From JADJWR01 sp964509545 (GTDB taxonomy: Bacteria > Pseudomonadota > Gammaproteobacteria > Burkholderiales > Burkholderiaceae_F), in the NCBI GenBank assembly GCA_964509545.1, contig CAZDXQ010000021.1, positions 1-56,325 of the forward strand: 56,325 nucleotides of DNA, in the 5' to 3' direction. The notes under the pieces were generated by a model. It ran no database searches. It was not told where the DNA came from and saw nothing but the letters and a program-made list of their open reading frames with translations. Below are positions 9,001-16,740 of the stretch, piece by piece. The position numbers and the translations under genes were made by a program. Positions within the stretch are counted from its first letter, which is position 1. Each line of letters starts with the position of its first letter.

Positions 9001-9851
9001 AGCTGGAAGCGCCGTTCGGGAAGCAACGGCATCGCCGTCGAAAACCGGAGCAGCGGCGGACCGAAAAGCAGCAGTCTCGCCTCGCGGTCTGCCGGGCTGT
9101 CGGACGTCCCGCCCCCCTGGATGTCTTCCGTTTGCGCGCGGTTCATTTCCTCGAACAGCGCGACGGTTGCCCGGTCCGGTTCGACGCCCAGTTCGTTGCG
9201 CAGCCACTGCCGTGACCGGCCGAATGCGGCCCGTGCCTCGTCGCGCTTGCCGGCCCGGACGGCCAGCCGGAGCAGTTCCTTCAGGGCCGCTTCGTTCGAA
9301 GGCTCCCCTTCGAGAACGTGCAGCAGCAGGGCAGCCGCGCGCTGGGGATCGCCGACTTGTTCATGGGCCTGCGCCGCCATCATCGCAGCCCTGCGCCAGG
9401 ACGCCGCCAGTGCGCGCCGCTCTTCGCTCGCCCACTCCTCGATCAGCGCAAACCCGCGAAACGACAGCGTTGCCAGCAGTGCATCCCCGTCGGCGTCGGC
9501 CGCCGCGACCCAGTCGCGTCGAGCTAGGCTCGACCGAAACGCCTCGACGTCGGTCGGCAGATCGACGCGCACACGCCGCGGCTCGGCATGAAGAGCGCCT
9601 TCTCGGCCCCACCCCGCGAGCAACGCCCGCACACGGTGCAGGTTGGCGCGGAGGTTGTGCAGCGCCTCGTCCTGCGGCCGCTCGGGCCAGAAGGCGGCGG
9701 CCAGCGCTTCGCGCGTGATCCAGTCACCGCGGTAAGCGAGGTAGACGAGCAGATAGCCCGGCAGGGTGTCGGGAACGTCCCGTCCATCCGCATCGGCAGC
9801 CAGCCAGCGGGGCGTAGTGAGCAGCCGAAGTGTGCCGGGCTCCATGCGCAT
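6054..9851 (-). CDS. SARP/BTAD-STAND-TPR transcriptional regulator with two tandem SARP modules
   Basis: The 1,265-residue protein begins with a winged-helix-like domain (about 1-95) followed by a BTAD helical domain (about 95-240, ending in WLRNELGVEPD). The same pair then repeats: a second winged helix at about 255-350 and a second BTAD at about 350-480, ending in LAEELGVEPP. Next come an NB-ARC/STAND ATPase, with Walker A GPGGVGKSS near 521-529 and Walker B TLAVLDNAEHL near 591-601, and a TPR superhelix over roughly 840-1200. Such proteins are ATP-dependent activators whose TPRs sense a ligand or partner. The frame is open to a TTG at 9866; I prefer the ATG at 9851, although the ATG at 9845 is possible. 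It heads the seven-gene minus-strand run and may control the exported set. Confidence 0.85.
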   Translation of the reverse strand: MRMEPGTLRLLTTPRWLAADADGRDVPDTLPGYLLVYLAYRGDWITREALAAAFWPERPQDEALHNLRANLHRVRALLAGWGREGALHAEPRRVRVDLPTDVEAFRSSLARRDWVAAADADGDALLATLSFRGFALIEEWASEERRALAASWRRAAMMAAQAHEQVGDPQRAAALLLHVLEGEPSNEAALKELLRLAVRAGKRDEARAAFGRSRQWLRNELGVEPDRATVALFEEMNRAQTEDIQGGGTSDSPADREARLLLFGPPLLRFSTAMPLLPERRFQLLVILGLRAGEWVPREQIATLLWPEQPTSDARRNLRHTLFKAREIPGAGGIDGNDHALRWNVATDLQAFHAALHEKRLADAVALRRGSLAAGVDDPGNRAFSDWIATERARLDAQWHQAALEHLAALKPPEQRIKLAQRLLQADPLDESAVEAQLTAELELGHRAQVQRLYRDYAARLAEELGVEPPQHLRDLLSDTAGAAAGPASDDGSAFVGRRIELAELALLLAQPDCRLVTILGPGGVGKSSLARRALAQVAASFAGGAVWIELQDLDGIAPVLTRLAGQLNLTLNDAQDPLVQIARQLRGKRTLAVLDNAEHLAELPLMLQRLIEEAETLSIMVTSRIRMRGRHERVLPLEGLAVPDDESRDLEVASTFDAVRLFELRASAAQRGFRLASCLPAVIDIVDAVGGLPLAIELAASWVRLLPAEEIARDLRGAIDVLERDPAASGAPSRPEHASVRQVLERSWHLLAPREREAMAALSVFQGGFTHVAARSVGGVPLPVLSSLVDKSMLETDGVGRFDMHQLVAADTAGRAKADKVGLDAFRDRHAEYFAQYLEGSLGEHSADSRSIVPAVAAEETNCLLAWRRAIDRGRHDLVARMHPAWRAYFKASGKFRQSVGLFDQALGMNAPPQTAAELRATLAYFLYRNRQPERAVTLACEALAAAELLGDVALAQQCAATIGGCKLILSQWAEARDWVERSLALARQRDIRQEIATELGNLALITTFLGEFDRSIAFYEESIGIQTELDNSVSAARAMCNLGFVYVARGDWSRAQGELERALRYARDRNVNSVAIEAEFLLGSVLVELGQLESAQRHLERARDGFRATGNAGFELKTGYYLARIIARRGAFDEAGRDLIAAVRTAREKGWTYDVFYASIFLAEVLARRGLPLEAARILNGIRAAPRAHAFVGTLVDVGLRALPAGLDGVRSPGRVAESFDAIADQIVASSGIDDLVERLRCESRSFLTAAGEGSNARQTRPD

Positions 9852-9952
9852 CGAGACGCCCCACAATAGCTTAGGCAGGCCGCCTCAGTCGATCCTTTCG
9901 GGCGCCGCCGAGCCTCGCTGAGTGCTCGACCGGCGAGCCGCGCACGATGCGG

Positions 9953-10534
9953 TCAGAACAGGCTCGCCAGATAGTGGCCGAGATCCTCGATGTCCTGCTC
10001 CGACAGCGTCTTCGATACGCTGGCCATGTTGCCGGCGTCGTTGGTGCGCTTGCCGGTCTTGAAGTCGCGCAGCTGCTTGACGGTGTACTCGAAGTGCTGG
10101 CCGGCGGCGCGCGGGATCTCGTTCTGGCCCAGGAAACCGCCGAGATGGCACATCGTGCACAGCGTCTCGTCGGCCTTCTTCTTGCCGCGAGCAGCGCGCC
10201 CCGGATCGGCCCTAAAGGAGTTGGGCCGCGGCTTCTGCGCCGCGAAGTACGCGGCCAGGTCAAACATGTCCTGCCGCGACAGATCCTTGACGAAAGGATC
10301 CATCTGCGGTTCGCTGCGACGACCCTCCTTGAAATCCTTCAGCTGCAGATAGATGTAACGCGCGGTTTGCCCGGCGAGGATCGGAAAGGCCGGCGCCGTC
10401 GAATTGCCGCCGGGGCCGTGGCAGGGGACGCAGACCTCGGCCTTCTTGCCGCCGGCCTCGACATCCTGCGCCATCGCCGGCATGCCGGCCAGCAGTGAGC
10501 CAATCAGCAGCCCTGCAGGGAAGAAGAATCGCAC
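9953..10534 (-). CDS. Diheme c-type cytochrome (cytochrome c4-like), partner of the PQQ dehydrogenase
   Basis: The protein (193 aa) has a signal peptide ending in AMA near residue 22 and two CxxCH haem-binding motifs: CVPCH near residue 36 and CTMCH near residue 131. Each sits in a class I cytochrome c fold of about 80 residues, and conserved Met candidates could serve as sixth ligands. It is exported to the periplasm. It follows the PQQ alcohol dehydrogenase on the same strand, and such cytochromes accept electrons from the reduced quinone. The start is GTG with GGAGG seven bases upstream. A terminator-like hairpin separates it from the dehydrogenase gene. Confidence 0.88.
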   Translation of the reverse strand: MRFFFPAGLLIGSLLAGMPAMAQDVEAGGKKAEVCVPCHGPGGNSTAPAFPILAGQTARYIYLQLKDFKEGRRSEPQMDPFVKDLSRQDMFDLAAYFAAQKPRPNSFRADPGRAARGKKKADETLCTMCHLGGFLGQNEIPRAAGQHFEYTVKQLRDFKTGKRTNDAGNMASVSKTLSEQDIEDLGHYLASLF

Positions 10535-10551
10535 CAGAAAAACCTCCGGAC

Positions 10552-10582
10552 AAAAAGACGGGCCGCCTGCAGGCGGCCCGTC
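10552..10582 (-). terminator. Intrinsic terminator between PQQ dehydrogenase and cytochrome c genes
   Basis: A perfect 11-bp stem (GACGGGCCGCC at 10557-10567 pairing with 10572-10582) with a TGCA loop is followed on the minus strand by TTTTT (10552-10556). It lies after the dehydrogenase stop and only about 18 bases before the cytochrome start, so it may reduce the amount of cytochrome transcript. Confidence 0.75.
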
Positions 10583-10603
10583 GTCGGATCAACAATCAAT
10601 CGA

Positions 10604-12322
10604 TCAAAGCGCGAAGACAAAAACGCTGTTGCCGCGCTTGAAGTCGAGCTGGGTATTGCCGCCGCAGCCCATCGCGATGTACTGCTTGCCCCCGACCATG
10701 TAGGACACGGGCATGGCGTTGGCGCCGGCGCCGCAGTTGAAGCTCCACAGCTTCTTGCCGGTCTTCGAGTCGAGCGCGTTGAAGCTGCCGTTGCCCTCGC
10801 CGAAGAAGTACAGACCGCCGGCGGTGGCCAGCCCGCCGCCGATCAGAGGCTGTTCGGTGTCGTGCTTCCACGCGATCTTGCCGGTGTCGACGTTCACCGC
10901 CGCGACCCGGCCCCACTGCTTCTCGCCCGGTATTACCTTGAACGCGCCGCCGAGCCACAGCTTGCTGCCACCGGGGTACTTGGCGGGCTCGACGTGGTAG
11001 GTCATCGGCTGGTGCAGGTTCAGCGCGAAGGCCAGGCGCAGCTTCGGATCCCAGGACATCGGACTCCATTCGACACCGCCGTTGGCTCCGGGCAGCATGC
11101 GCGCGCCCTCGGTCGTCGGCAGCACCCACATGTTCTCCTGCGGGATCATCGCTTCGGAGAAGCGGATCAGCGAGCAGTCCTTGCGATCGTGCACGTAGAT
11201 GTGCCCGGTCTTGCCGCCGTGGATCACGCCCGGAATCATCTTGCCGTTCTTGTCCTTGACGTCGACCAGGATCGGCGGGCTGACGGCATCGAGATCCCAC
11301 ACGTCGTGGGCGACGTACTGGAAGTGGCACTTGTAGGTGCCCTTGTCCAGGTCGATCGCCACCAGCGAATCGGTGTAGAGGTTGTCCCCGGGCCGCTCGG
11401 CGCCGTACAGGTCCGGTGACGGATTGCCGACGACGAACCACACCGTGCGGTTCTTAAGGTCGACCGACGGGTTCATCCACACGCCGCCACCGAGCGTCTG
11501 CCAGAACGAGCTGTCCTTGGCCAGGGCGGCCTTCTCGGCGGCGAGGTCGCGCTTCATGTCGCGGCCGGTGGCGTCCTTCGGATTCCAGATGCCTTCATGG
11601 CCCTTCTCCGGAATCGTGTAGAAGGTCCAGAGCAGCTTGCCATCGGCCACGTCGAACGCCTTGACGAAGCCGCGGATGCCGTATTCGCCACCGTTGGTGC
11701 CGATCAGGACCTTGTTGTCGACCACCGTCGGCGCCATCGTCTCGCTGTAGCCCTTCTCGGGATCGGCAATCTCGACGTTCCACAGCACGTTTCCGGACTT
11801 GGCATCGAGCGCCACCAGGCGCGCGTCGAGTGTCCCCATGAAGACGCGTCCGCCGGAAATCGCGACGCCACGGTTGTTCGGGCCGCAGCAGAATGTCGTG
11901 ACCGGCCCCATCTTGTGCTTGTAATGCCAGAACTGTTTGCCGGTGACGGCATCGATGGCGTAGATATGGTTGTATGAGGTGGTCAGATACATCACCCCGT
12001 CGACGACGATCGGCGCCGTCTCCATCGACTCGACGACTTCGGTCTGGAAGACGAACGCGGGTTTCAGGTTCTTGACGTTCTTGGTGTTGATCTGGCTGCC
12101 GCCGTAGTAGCGAAGTTGGCCGTAATCGCCGTTGGTGTGCAACCAGTTGACGTTCTGTCGGCCGGCATCGTTCAGTTGCGCCTGGCTGACGCTGACGTTC
12201 TTCGGCACGCCGGCACCAGCCGCCGCTTTCTGGCCGCTGACTTCCTGCGCCGCCACGACCGATACCGAACCCAGCGCCATCGCCGCCACCATGCCGAGCA
12301 TTGCCACGCTTCGACTTTTCAC
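10604..12322 (-). CDS. PQQ-dependent alcohol dehydrogenase (quinoprotein, periplasmic)
   Basis: An eight-bladed quinoprotein dehydrogenase of 572 residues that oxidises an alcohol in the periplasm using PQQ. I use the GTG at 12322: it gives a signal peptide ending in VVAAQ and has GGAGGAG just upstream. Diagnostic features are the vicinal disulfide Cys145-Cys146 (FCCGPNN), the metal-ligand Glu213 (GGEYG), Asn300 (VGNPSPD) and the catalytic Asp343 in HDVWDLD. Asp345, two residues later, occupies the position linked to lanthanide use in XoxF-type enzymes, but membrane glucose dehydrogenases also have WDxD there. No cytochrome domain is fused; the diheme cytochrome is the next gene. No PQQ synthesis genes lie in the window. 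Confidence 0.9.
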   Translation of the reverse strand: MKSRSVAMLGMVAAMALGSVSVVAAQEVSGQKAAAGAGVPKNVSVSQAQLNDAGRQNVNWLHTNGDYGQLRYYGGSQINTKNVKNLKPAFVFQTEVVESMETAPIVVDGVMYLTTSYNHIYAIDAVTGKQFWHYKHKMGPVTTFCCGPNNRGVAISGGRVFMGTLDARLVALDAKSGNVLWNVEIADPEKGYSETMAPTVVDNKVLIGTNGGEYGIRGFVKAFDVADGKLLWTFYTIPEKGHEGIWNPKDATGRDMKRDLAAEKAALAKDSSFWQTLGGGVWMNPSVDLKNRTVWFVVGNPSPDLYGAERPGDNLYTDSLVAIDLDKGTYKCHFQYVAHDVWDLDAVSPPILVDVKDKNGKMIPGVIHGGKTGHIYVHDRKDCSLIRFSEAMIPQENMWVLPTTEGARMLPGANGGVEWSPMSWDPKLRLAFALNLHQPMTYHVEPAKYPGGSKLWLGGAFKVIPGEKQWGRVAAVNVDTGKIAWKHDTEQPLIGGGLATAGGLYFFGEGNGSFNALDSKTGKKLWSFNCGAGANAMPVSYMVGGKQYIAMGCGGNTQLDFKRGNSVFVFAL

Positions 12323-12545
12323 CGTCCGCTCCTCCGCTCCAAGTTGACGTCCGCAGCCGACGCCGAAAACGGGCGCCGACGGCATTCGCGGCCAGCGCCC
12401 TCCGACAACACGCATCCACGCAGCACGTCCCTCATTGCTGCTACCCGGCTCTGGGAATTCCCCTGGGTACGACGGGCGTTCGGATAATAGGCAGGGCTGC
12501 GCGCCGGCGACACGGTTCTCCCGCAGACGCGGGACGCGCAAGAAA

Positions 12546-12560
12546 ATTGGTCAGACCAAT
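12546..12560. promoter_or_regulatory. 15-bp perfect palindrome resembling a FadR-type GntR operator
   Basis: ATTGGTCAGACCAAT is a perfect inverted repeat around one central base. It lies 10 bases before the ankyrin gene start and in the region shared with the divergent PQQ dehydrogenase. It matches the TGGTnnnACCA core used by FadR-subfamily GntR repressors such as PdhR and LldR. No GntR regulator is encoded in the window, so it would act in trans. Confidence 0.55.
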
Positions 12561-12570
12561 CGGAGACACC

Positions 12571-13224
12571 ATGAAGTCGAAAGATGCAATCGGCGCCGTC
12601 CTGATCGCCTGCATCTGCGCAGCCGCCGCGGCGCAGCAGCGCAACATCAACTTCGATCTGCTGCAGGCCGTGCGCGGCCGCTCCGAGGCCGGTGTGCGCG
12701 CGCTGCTCGATCAGGGCGCCAACCCCAACGCACGCAATCGGCTCGGCGACACGCCGCTGAACAGCGCGGCGCGCAACGGCGACCTCGGCATGGTCAAGCT
12801 GCTGCTCGAACGCGGCGCCGACGTCAACCTGGCCAACCTCGCCCGCGTGACGCCGCTGATGAGCGCTGCCTACGGCGGCCACACCGACATCGTCAAGCTG
12901 CTGCTCGATGCGAAGGCCGATGTGCGGCCGGCCGACCGCGTCGAGAAGACGGCGATGATCTACGCCGCCGGCAATGGCAATGCCGAATGCGTGCAGGCGC
13001 TGCTGGCTGCCGGCGTCGACGTCAACACACGCTACGCGCACGATGCGACGGCCCTGATGTGGGCCGCTGCCTATGGCAAGGACGAGACGGTCCGGCTGTT
13101 GCTGTCGCGGGGCGCCGATCCGACGATTCGCGACGAGCGCGGCGAGTCGGCACTTTCGATCGCCGAACGCGAAAAGCAAGGCGGGGCGGTAGCCCTGCTG
13201 CGGGCCGCGGCGACCGCCAAGTAG
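12571..13224 (+). CDS. Periplasmic ankyrin-repeat protein
   Basis: The 217-residue protein has a signal peptide (about 1-22, ending in AAAAQ) followed by six ankyrin-like repeats to near the end. They carry the usual TPLxxAAxxGxxxxVxxLLxxGADxN pattern, for example in the segment around residues 62-90. The start at 12571 has GGAG 9 bases upstream and is the only one that gives the signal peptide. Ankyrin repeats bind proteins. Beside a PQQ dehydrogenase and export-directed cytochromes, it may be a chaperone or inhibitor of a periplasmic redox enzyme; that is inference. It is divergent from the dehydrogenase gene. Confidence 0.88.
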   Translation: MKSKDAIGAVLIACICAAAAAQQRNINFDLLQAVRGRSEAGVRALLDQGANPNARNRLGDTPLNSAARNGDLGMVKLLLERGADVNLANLARVTPLMSAAYGGHTDIVKLLLDAKADVRPADRVEKTAMIYAAGNGNAECVQALLAAGVDVNTRYAHDATALMWAAAYGKDETVRLLLSRGADPTIRDERGESALSIAEREKQGGAVALLRAAATAK

Positions 13225-13535
13225 CGATACTTGCCGCAGCCTGCCAAGGTCCTGCGCCGATCTCGCACCGCGCGTACACACGGCGATGCCTTCAGCGCAG
13301 GGCGGGTCTGAACCGCGCATGCGCCGCGTGCCGAGCATCTCCGTCGCCCTACCGGTCCGGCGTCGCTTCCCTGCGGTTTGAATCGCTCTGCGCCACTGCG
13401 TGACGGCGGGACCAAGGCGCCTTGGTCGGCCGTATCCAACTCACGCCGCCTCCTCACCGGGCGGCCTGCCGGGCGCCCAGAAGAGCGAAGAGGCGACGCA
13501 AGCGTCGCCTCTGCCTTGGAAGCAAACGGGCTCGG
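13225..13535. other. Intergenic region between convergent genes
   Basis: This 311-base stretch lies between the stops of the ankyrin gene and the molybdenum hydroxylase FAD subunit. I see no convincing coding sequence on either strand. Its one clear element is the hairpin at 13489-13512. Confidence 0.6.
13489..13512 (-). terminator. Terminator-like hairpin after the molybdenum hydroxylase operon
   Basis: AGAGGCGACGC (13489-13499) pairs perfectly with GCGTCGCCTCT (13502-13512). It lies 23 bases beyond the FAD-subunit stop. The minus-strand sequence after it (TCGCTCTTCT) has only interrupted T residues, so termination may be partial. The symmetric stem could also serve the convergent ankyrin gene. 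Confidence 0.55.
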
Positions 13536-14330
13536 TCAGGCGGCGGCCGCCACCGCGCGTTTGGTCAGGACGCCGATCAGGTGCGCCCGGTATTCGGCGC
13601 TGCCGTGAAGGTCGCTGTTCAGGCCGTCGGCGGAAATCGTCACGCCGTCGCACGCCTCCGGCGCGAATTTCGCGTTGAGCCTGTCTTCGAGCGCCTTGAC
13701 ACGGAACGCGCAGGCGCCGGCGCCGGTCACTGCGACGCGCACGCCACCGGAAGTCCTGGCGACGAACACGCCGACGATGGAAAAGCGCGAGGCCGGCTGC
13801 CTGAACTTCATCCACGCCGCGCTCTGCGGCTTGGGAAAGCTGACGGCGGTGATCAGTTCGCCGGGCTTCAGCGCGGTTTCGTAAAGGCCCTTGAAGTAGT
13901 CGTCGGCGGCGATCTGCCCTGAATTCGTGTGGATCGTCGCGCCGAGGCCGAGCACGCCGGCCGGATAGCACGCGGCCGGATCGCTGTGCGCGAGCGAGCC
14001 GCCGAGCGTGCCGCGGTTGCGCACCGCGCGGTCGCCGATGCCGCCGGCGAGCTGCGCCAGCGCCGGGATCATCGCCCGCACGTCCTTCGAGGCAGCCACC
14101 GCGGCATGCGTGGTCATCGCGCCGATGCGCACGCTGGCGCCTTCGACACGGATGCCCTGCAGTTCGCCGATGCCCGACAGGTCGATGAATCCTTCAGGCG
14201 CCAGAAGGCCGAGCTTCATCGACGGCAGCGTCGACTGGCCGCCGGCCAGCACCTTGTCCTCCGGATGCTCGCCCAGCAGCTTGACCGCCTCGGCGATCGT
14301 GGCAGGACGGTGATAGTGGGTGTGATGCAT
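13536..14330 (-). CDS. Molybdenum hydroxylase FAD-binding subunit (CoxM-like)
   Basis: This 264-residue subunit carries FAD between the iron-sulphur and final acceptor steps of a xanthine-oxidase-family enzyme. Both FAD signatures are present: AGGQSTLPSMK near residue 30 and TLGGSLAHSDPAA near residue 105. The length is near the family norm of about 270-290. I start at the ATG at 14330, preceded by GGAGGACAC, since the upstream in-frame ATG would put extra residues before the conserved N-terminus. It is the last gene of the S-L-M operon, 14 bases after the large subunit. The subunit order differs from the M-S-L order of classical form I CO dehydrogenase. Confidence 0.9.
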   Translation of the reverse strand: MHHTHYHRPATIAEAVKLLGEHPEDKVLAGGQSTLPSMKLGLLAPEGFIDLSGIGELQGIRVEGASVRIGAMTTHAAVAASKDVRAMIPALAQLAGGIGDRAVRNRGTLGGSLAHSDPAACYPAGVLGLGATIHTNSGQIAADDYFKGLYETALKPGELITAVSFPKPQSAAWMKFRQPASRFSIVGVFVARTSGGVRVAVTGAGACAFRVKALEDRLNAKFAPEACDGVTISADGLNSDLHGSAEYRAHLIGVLTKRAVAAAA

Positions 14331-14344
14331 GAGTGTCCTCCGCC

Positions 14345-16714
14345 TCAGTGTTGGCTTCTCGCCGTCTGGATCGCCTTCCACACGTTGTGCGGGCTGGCCG
14401 GCATCGGCACGTCACGGATGCCGAGATGGGCCAGCGCATCGACCACGGCGTTGATCACCGCCGGCGTGGCGCCGATCGAACCCGCCTCGCCGCAGCCCTT
14501 CACGCCGAGCGGGTTGTGCGTGCACGGCGTGCCCTTGACCGTCTCGACGACGAAGCTGGGCAGGTCGTCGGCGCGCGGCATCGCGTAGTCCATGTAGCTG
14601 CCGGTGACCAGTTGCCCGTCCTCGTTGTAGACGCAGCCTTCGAGCAGCGCCTGGCCGATGCCCTGTGCAAGGCCGCCGTGCACCTGGCCCTCGACGATCA
14701 TCGGGTTGACCACGTTGCCGAAATCGTCGGCCGCGACGAAGCGGTCGATCGTCACCCTGCCGGTGTCCGGATCGACCTCGACTTCGCAGATGTAGGTGCC
14801 CGCCGGATAGGTGAAGTTGGTCGGGTCGTAGAAGGCATTCTCGTTCAGCCCCGGCTCGAGCTTGTCGAGCGGGTAGTTGTGCGGCACGTAGGCGGTCAGC
14901 GCCACCTCGGCGAAGGTCTTCTTGCGGTCGGTGCCGGCGACGCGGAACTCGCCGTTGGCAAACTCGATGTCGGCGTCAGACGCCTCGAGCAGATGGGCGG
15001 CAATCTTCTTGCCCTTGGCGATGATCTTGTCCACCGCCTTGACGATCGCCGTGCCTCCCACCGCCAGCGAGCGGCTGCCATAGGTGCCCATGCCGAACAG
15101 GATCTTGCCGGTGTCGCCGTGCTGAATGTCGACATCGTCCATGCCGATGCCGAGCTTGTCGGCGACCACCTGCGCGAACGTGGTCTCGTGGCCCTGTCCG
15201 TGCGAGTGGGTGCCGGTGAAGATGGTCACCTTGCCCGTGGGGTGCACCCGCACCTCTCCGGCCTCGAACAGCCCGGCGCGCGCGCCGAGCGCGCCGGCGA
15301 TGTTCGACGGCGCGATGCCGCAGGCTTCGATATAGGCGGCATAGCCGATGCCGCGCAGCAGGCCCTTCTTGGCGCTGTCGGCCTTGCGCGCGGCGAAGCC
15401 CTTGACGTCGGCCAGTTCCAGCGCGCGGGTCATCGTCGCGTCGTAGTCGCCGGTGTCATAGGTCAGCCCGACCGGCGTGGCGTAGGGGAAGGTCTTGATG
15501 AAGTTGCGCCGTCGCAGTTCGGCCGGATCGATCTTCATCTCCCGCGCCGCGGTCTCGACGAGGCGCTCGACGAGGTAGGTCGCCTCGGGCCGCCCGGCGC
15601 CGCGATAGGCGTCCACCGGCGACGTGTTGGTGAACACCGCAGTGATCTCGGAGTAGATGGCCGGCGTGGCGTACTGCCCTGCGAGCAGCGTCGCGTGCAG
15701 GATCGTCGGCACCGACGAGGCAAACGTCGACAGGTACGCGCCGAGGTTGGCGGTGGTGTGCTCGCGCAGCGCCAGGAACTTGCCGTCCGCATCGAGCGCG
15801 AGTTCGGCCACGGTCACGTGATCGCGGCCGTGCGCATCGGACAGGAAGCTTTCGGCTCTCTCCGCCGTCCACTTGATCGGCCGGCCGACCCGCTTGGCTG
15901 CGAACACCAGCGCGGTTTCCTCGGCGTACAGGAAGATCTTCGAACCGAAGCCGCCGCCGACATCGGGCGCGATCACCCGCACCTTGTGCTCGGGAAGCCC
16001 GAGCACGAAGGCCGTCATCAGCAGCCGCTCGACGTGCGGATTCTGGTTGGCGACGTAAAGCGTGTACGAGTCGTCAGCCCGGCTGTAGACGGCGTTGGCG
16101 GCGCGCGGCTCGATCGCATTCGGGATCAACCGGTTGTTGACGTACTCGAGTTTCGTCACGTGCGCGGCCTTGGCGAAGGCCGCGTCAGTCGCCGCCTTGT
16201 CGCCGCAGCCCCAGACGTAGCAGACATTGTCGGGCGCGATGTCATGCACCGCTGCCGGCGCCGACTTCGCCGTGGCCGTGTCGGCCACCGCGGGCAGGAT
16301 GTCGTAGTCGACCTCGATCAGCGCTGCCGCGCTCTTGGCCTGCGCAGCCGTCTCGGCCACGACCAGCGCGACGTGGTCGCCGACGTAGCGCACCTTCTCG
16401 GCGGCCAGCACCGGGTGCTTCGGCTCCTTCATCGGCGTGCCGTCGAGGCTCGTGATCAGCCAGCCACAGGGCAGACCGCCCACCGCCTCGAAGTCCCTGC
16501 CGGTGAAGACCGCCAGCACGCCCTCGGCCTTCTCCGCCGCCGCCGTGTCGACCTTCAGGATCCTTGCGTGCGCATGCGGGCTGCGCAGGAAGTAGCCGTA
16601 GGTCTGCCCCGGCAGCGCCACGTCGTCCGTGTACTGCCCGGCGCCGGTGAGGAACCGATAGTCCTCACGCCTTTCGACCGCCTTGCCAATGAACCCCGCC
16701 TTCGGTTCTCCCAT
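14345..16714 (-). CDS. Molybdenum hydroxylase large subunit, form II CoxL-like (aldehyde/CO dehydrogenase family)
   Basis: The 789-residue subunit holds the molybdopterin cytosine dinucleotide cofactor. The active-site loop reads AYRGAGR, which defines form II enzymes, as opposed to AYxCSFR of true form I CO dehydrogenase; the catalytic Glu lies in KGCGEAGSIG near residue 740. Form II enzymes are mostly poorly defined aldehyde or N-heterocycle oxidoreductases, so I do not call it a CO dehydrogenase. The nearby PQQ alcohol dehydrogenase makes an aldehyde substrate attractive. It has no signal peptide and should be cytoplasmic. XdhC at 21069 and Mog at 35576 would serve its cofactor. Confidence 0.9.
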   Translation of the reverse strand: MGEPKAGFIGKAVERREDYRFLTGAGQYTDDVALPGQTYGYFLRSPHAHARILKVDTAAAEKAEGVLAVFTGRDFEAVGGLPCGWLITSLDGTPMKEPKHPVLAAEKVRYVGDHVALVVAETAAQAKSAAALIEVDYDILPAVADTATAKSAPAAVHDIAPDNVCYVWGCGDKAATDAAFAKAAHVTKLEYVNNRLIPNAIEPRAANAVYSRADDSYTLYVANQNPHVERLLMTAFVLGLPEHKVRVIAPDVGGGFGSKIFLYAEETALVFAAKRVGRPIKWTAERAESFLSDAHGRDHVTVAELALDADGKFLALREHTTANLGAYLSTFASSVPTILHATLLAGQYATPAIYSEITAVFTNTSPVDAYRGAGRPEATYLVERLVETAAREMKIDPAELRRRNFIKTFPYATPVGLTYDTGDYDATMTRALELADVKGFAARKADSAKKGLLRGIGYAAYIEACGIAPSNIAGALGARAGLFEAGEVRVHPTGKVTIFTGTHSHGQGHETTFAQVVADKLGIGMDDVDIQHGDTGKILFGMGTYGSRSLAVGGTAIVKAVDKIIAKGKKIAAHLLEASDADIEFANGEFRVAGTDRKKTFAEVALTAYVPHNYPLDKLEPGLNENAFYDPTNFTYPAGTYICEVEVDPDTGRVTIDRFVAADDFGNVVNPMIVEGQVHGGLAQGIGQALLEGCVYNEDGQLVTGSYMDYAMPRADDLPSFVVETVKGTPCTHNPLGVKGCGEAGSIGATPAVINAVVDALAHLGIRDVPMPASPHNVWKAIQTARSQH

Positions 16715-16740
16715 GTCCGTCTCCGTTTGTTTCGTCCTCG

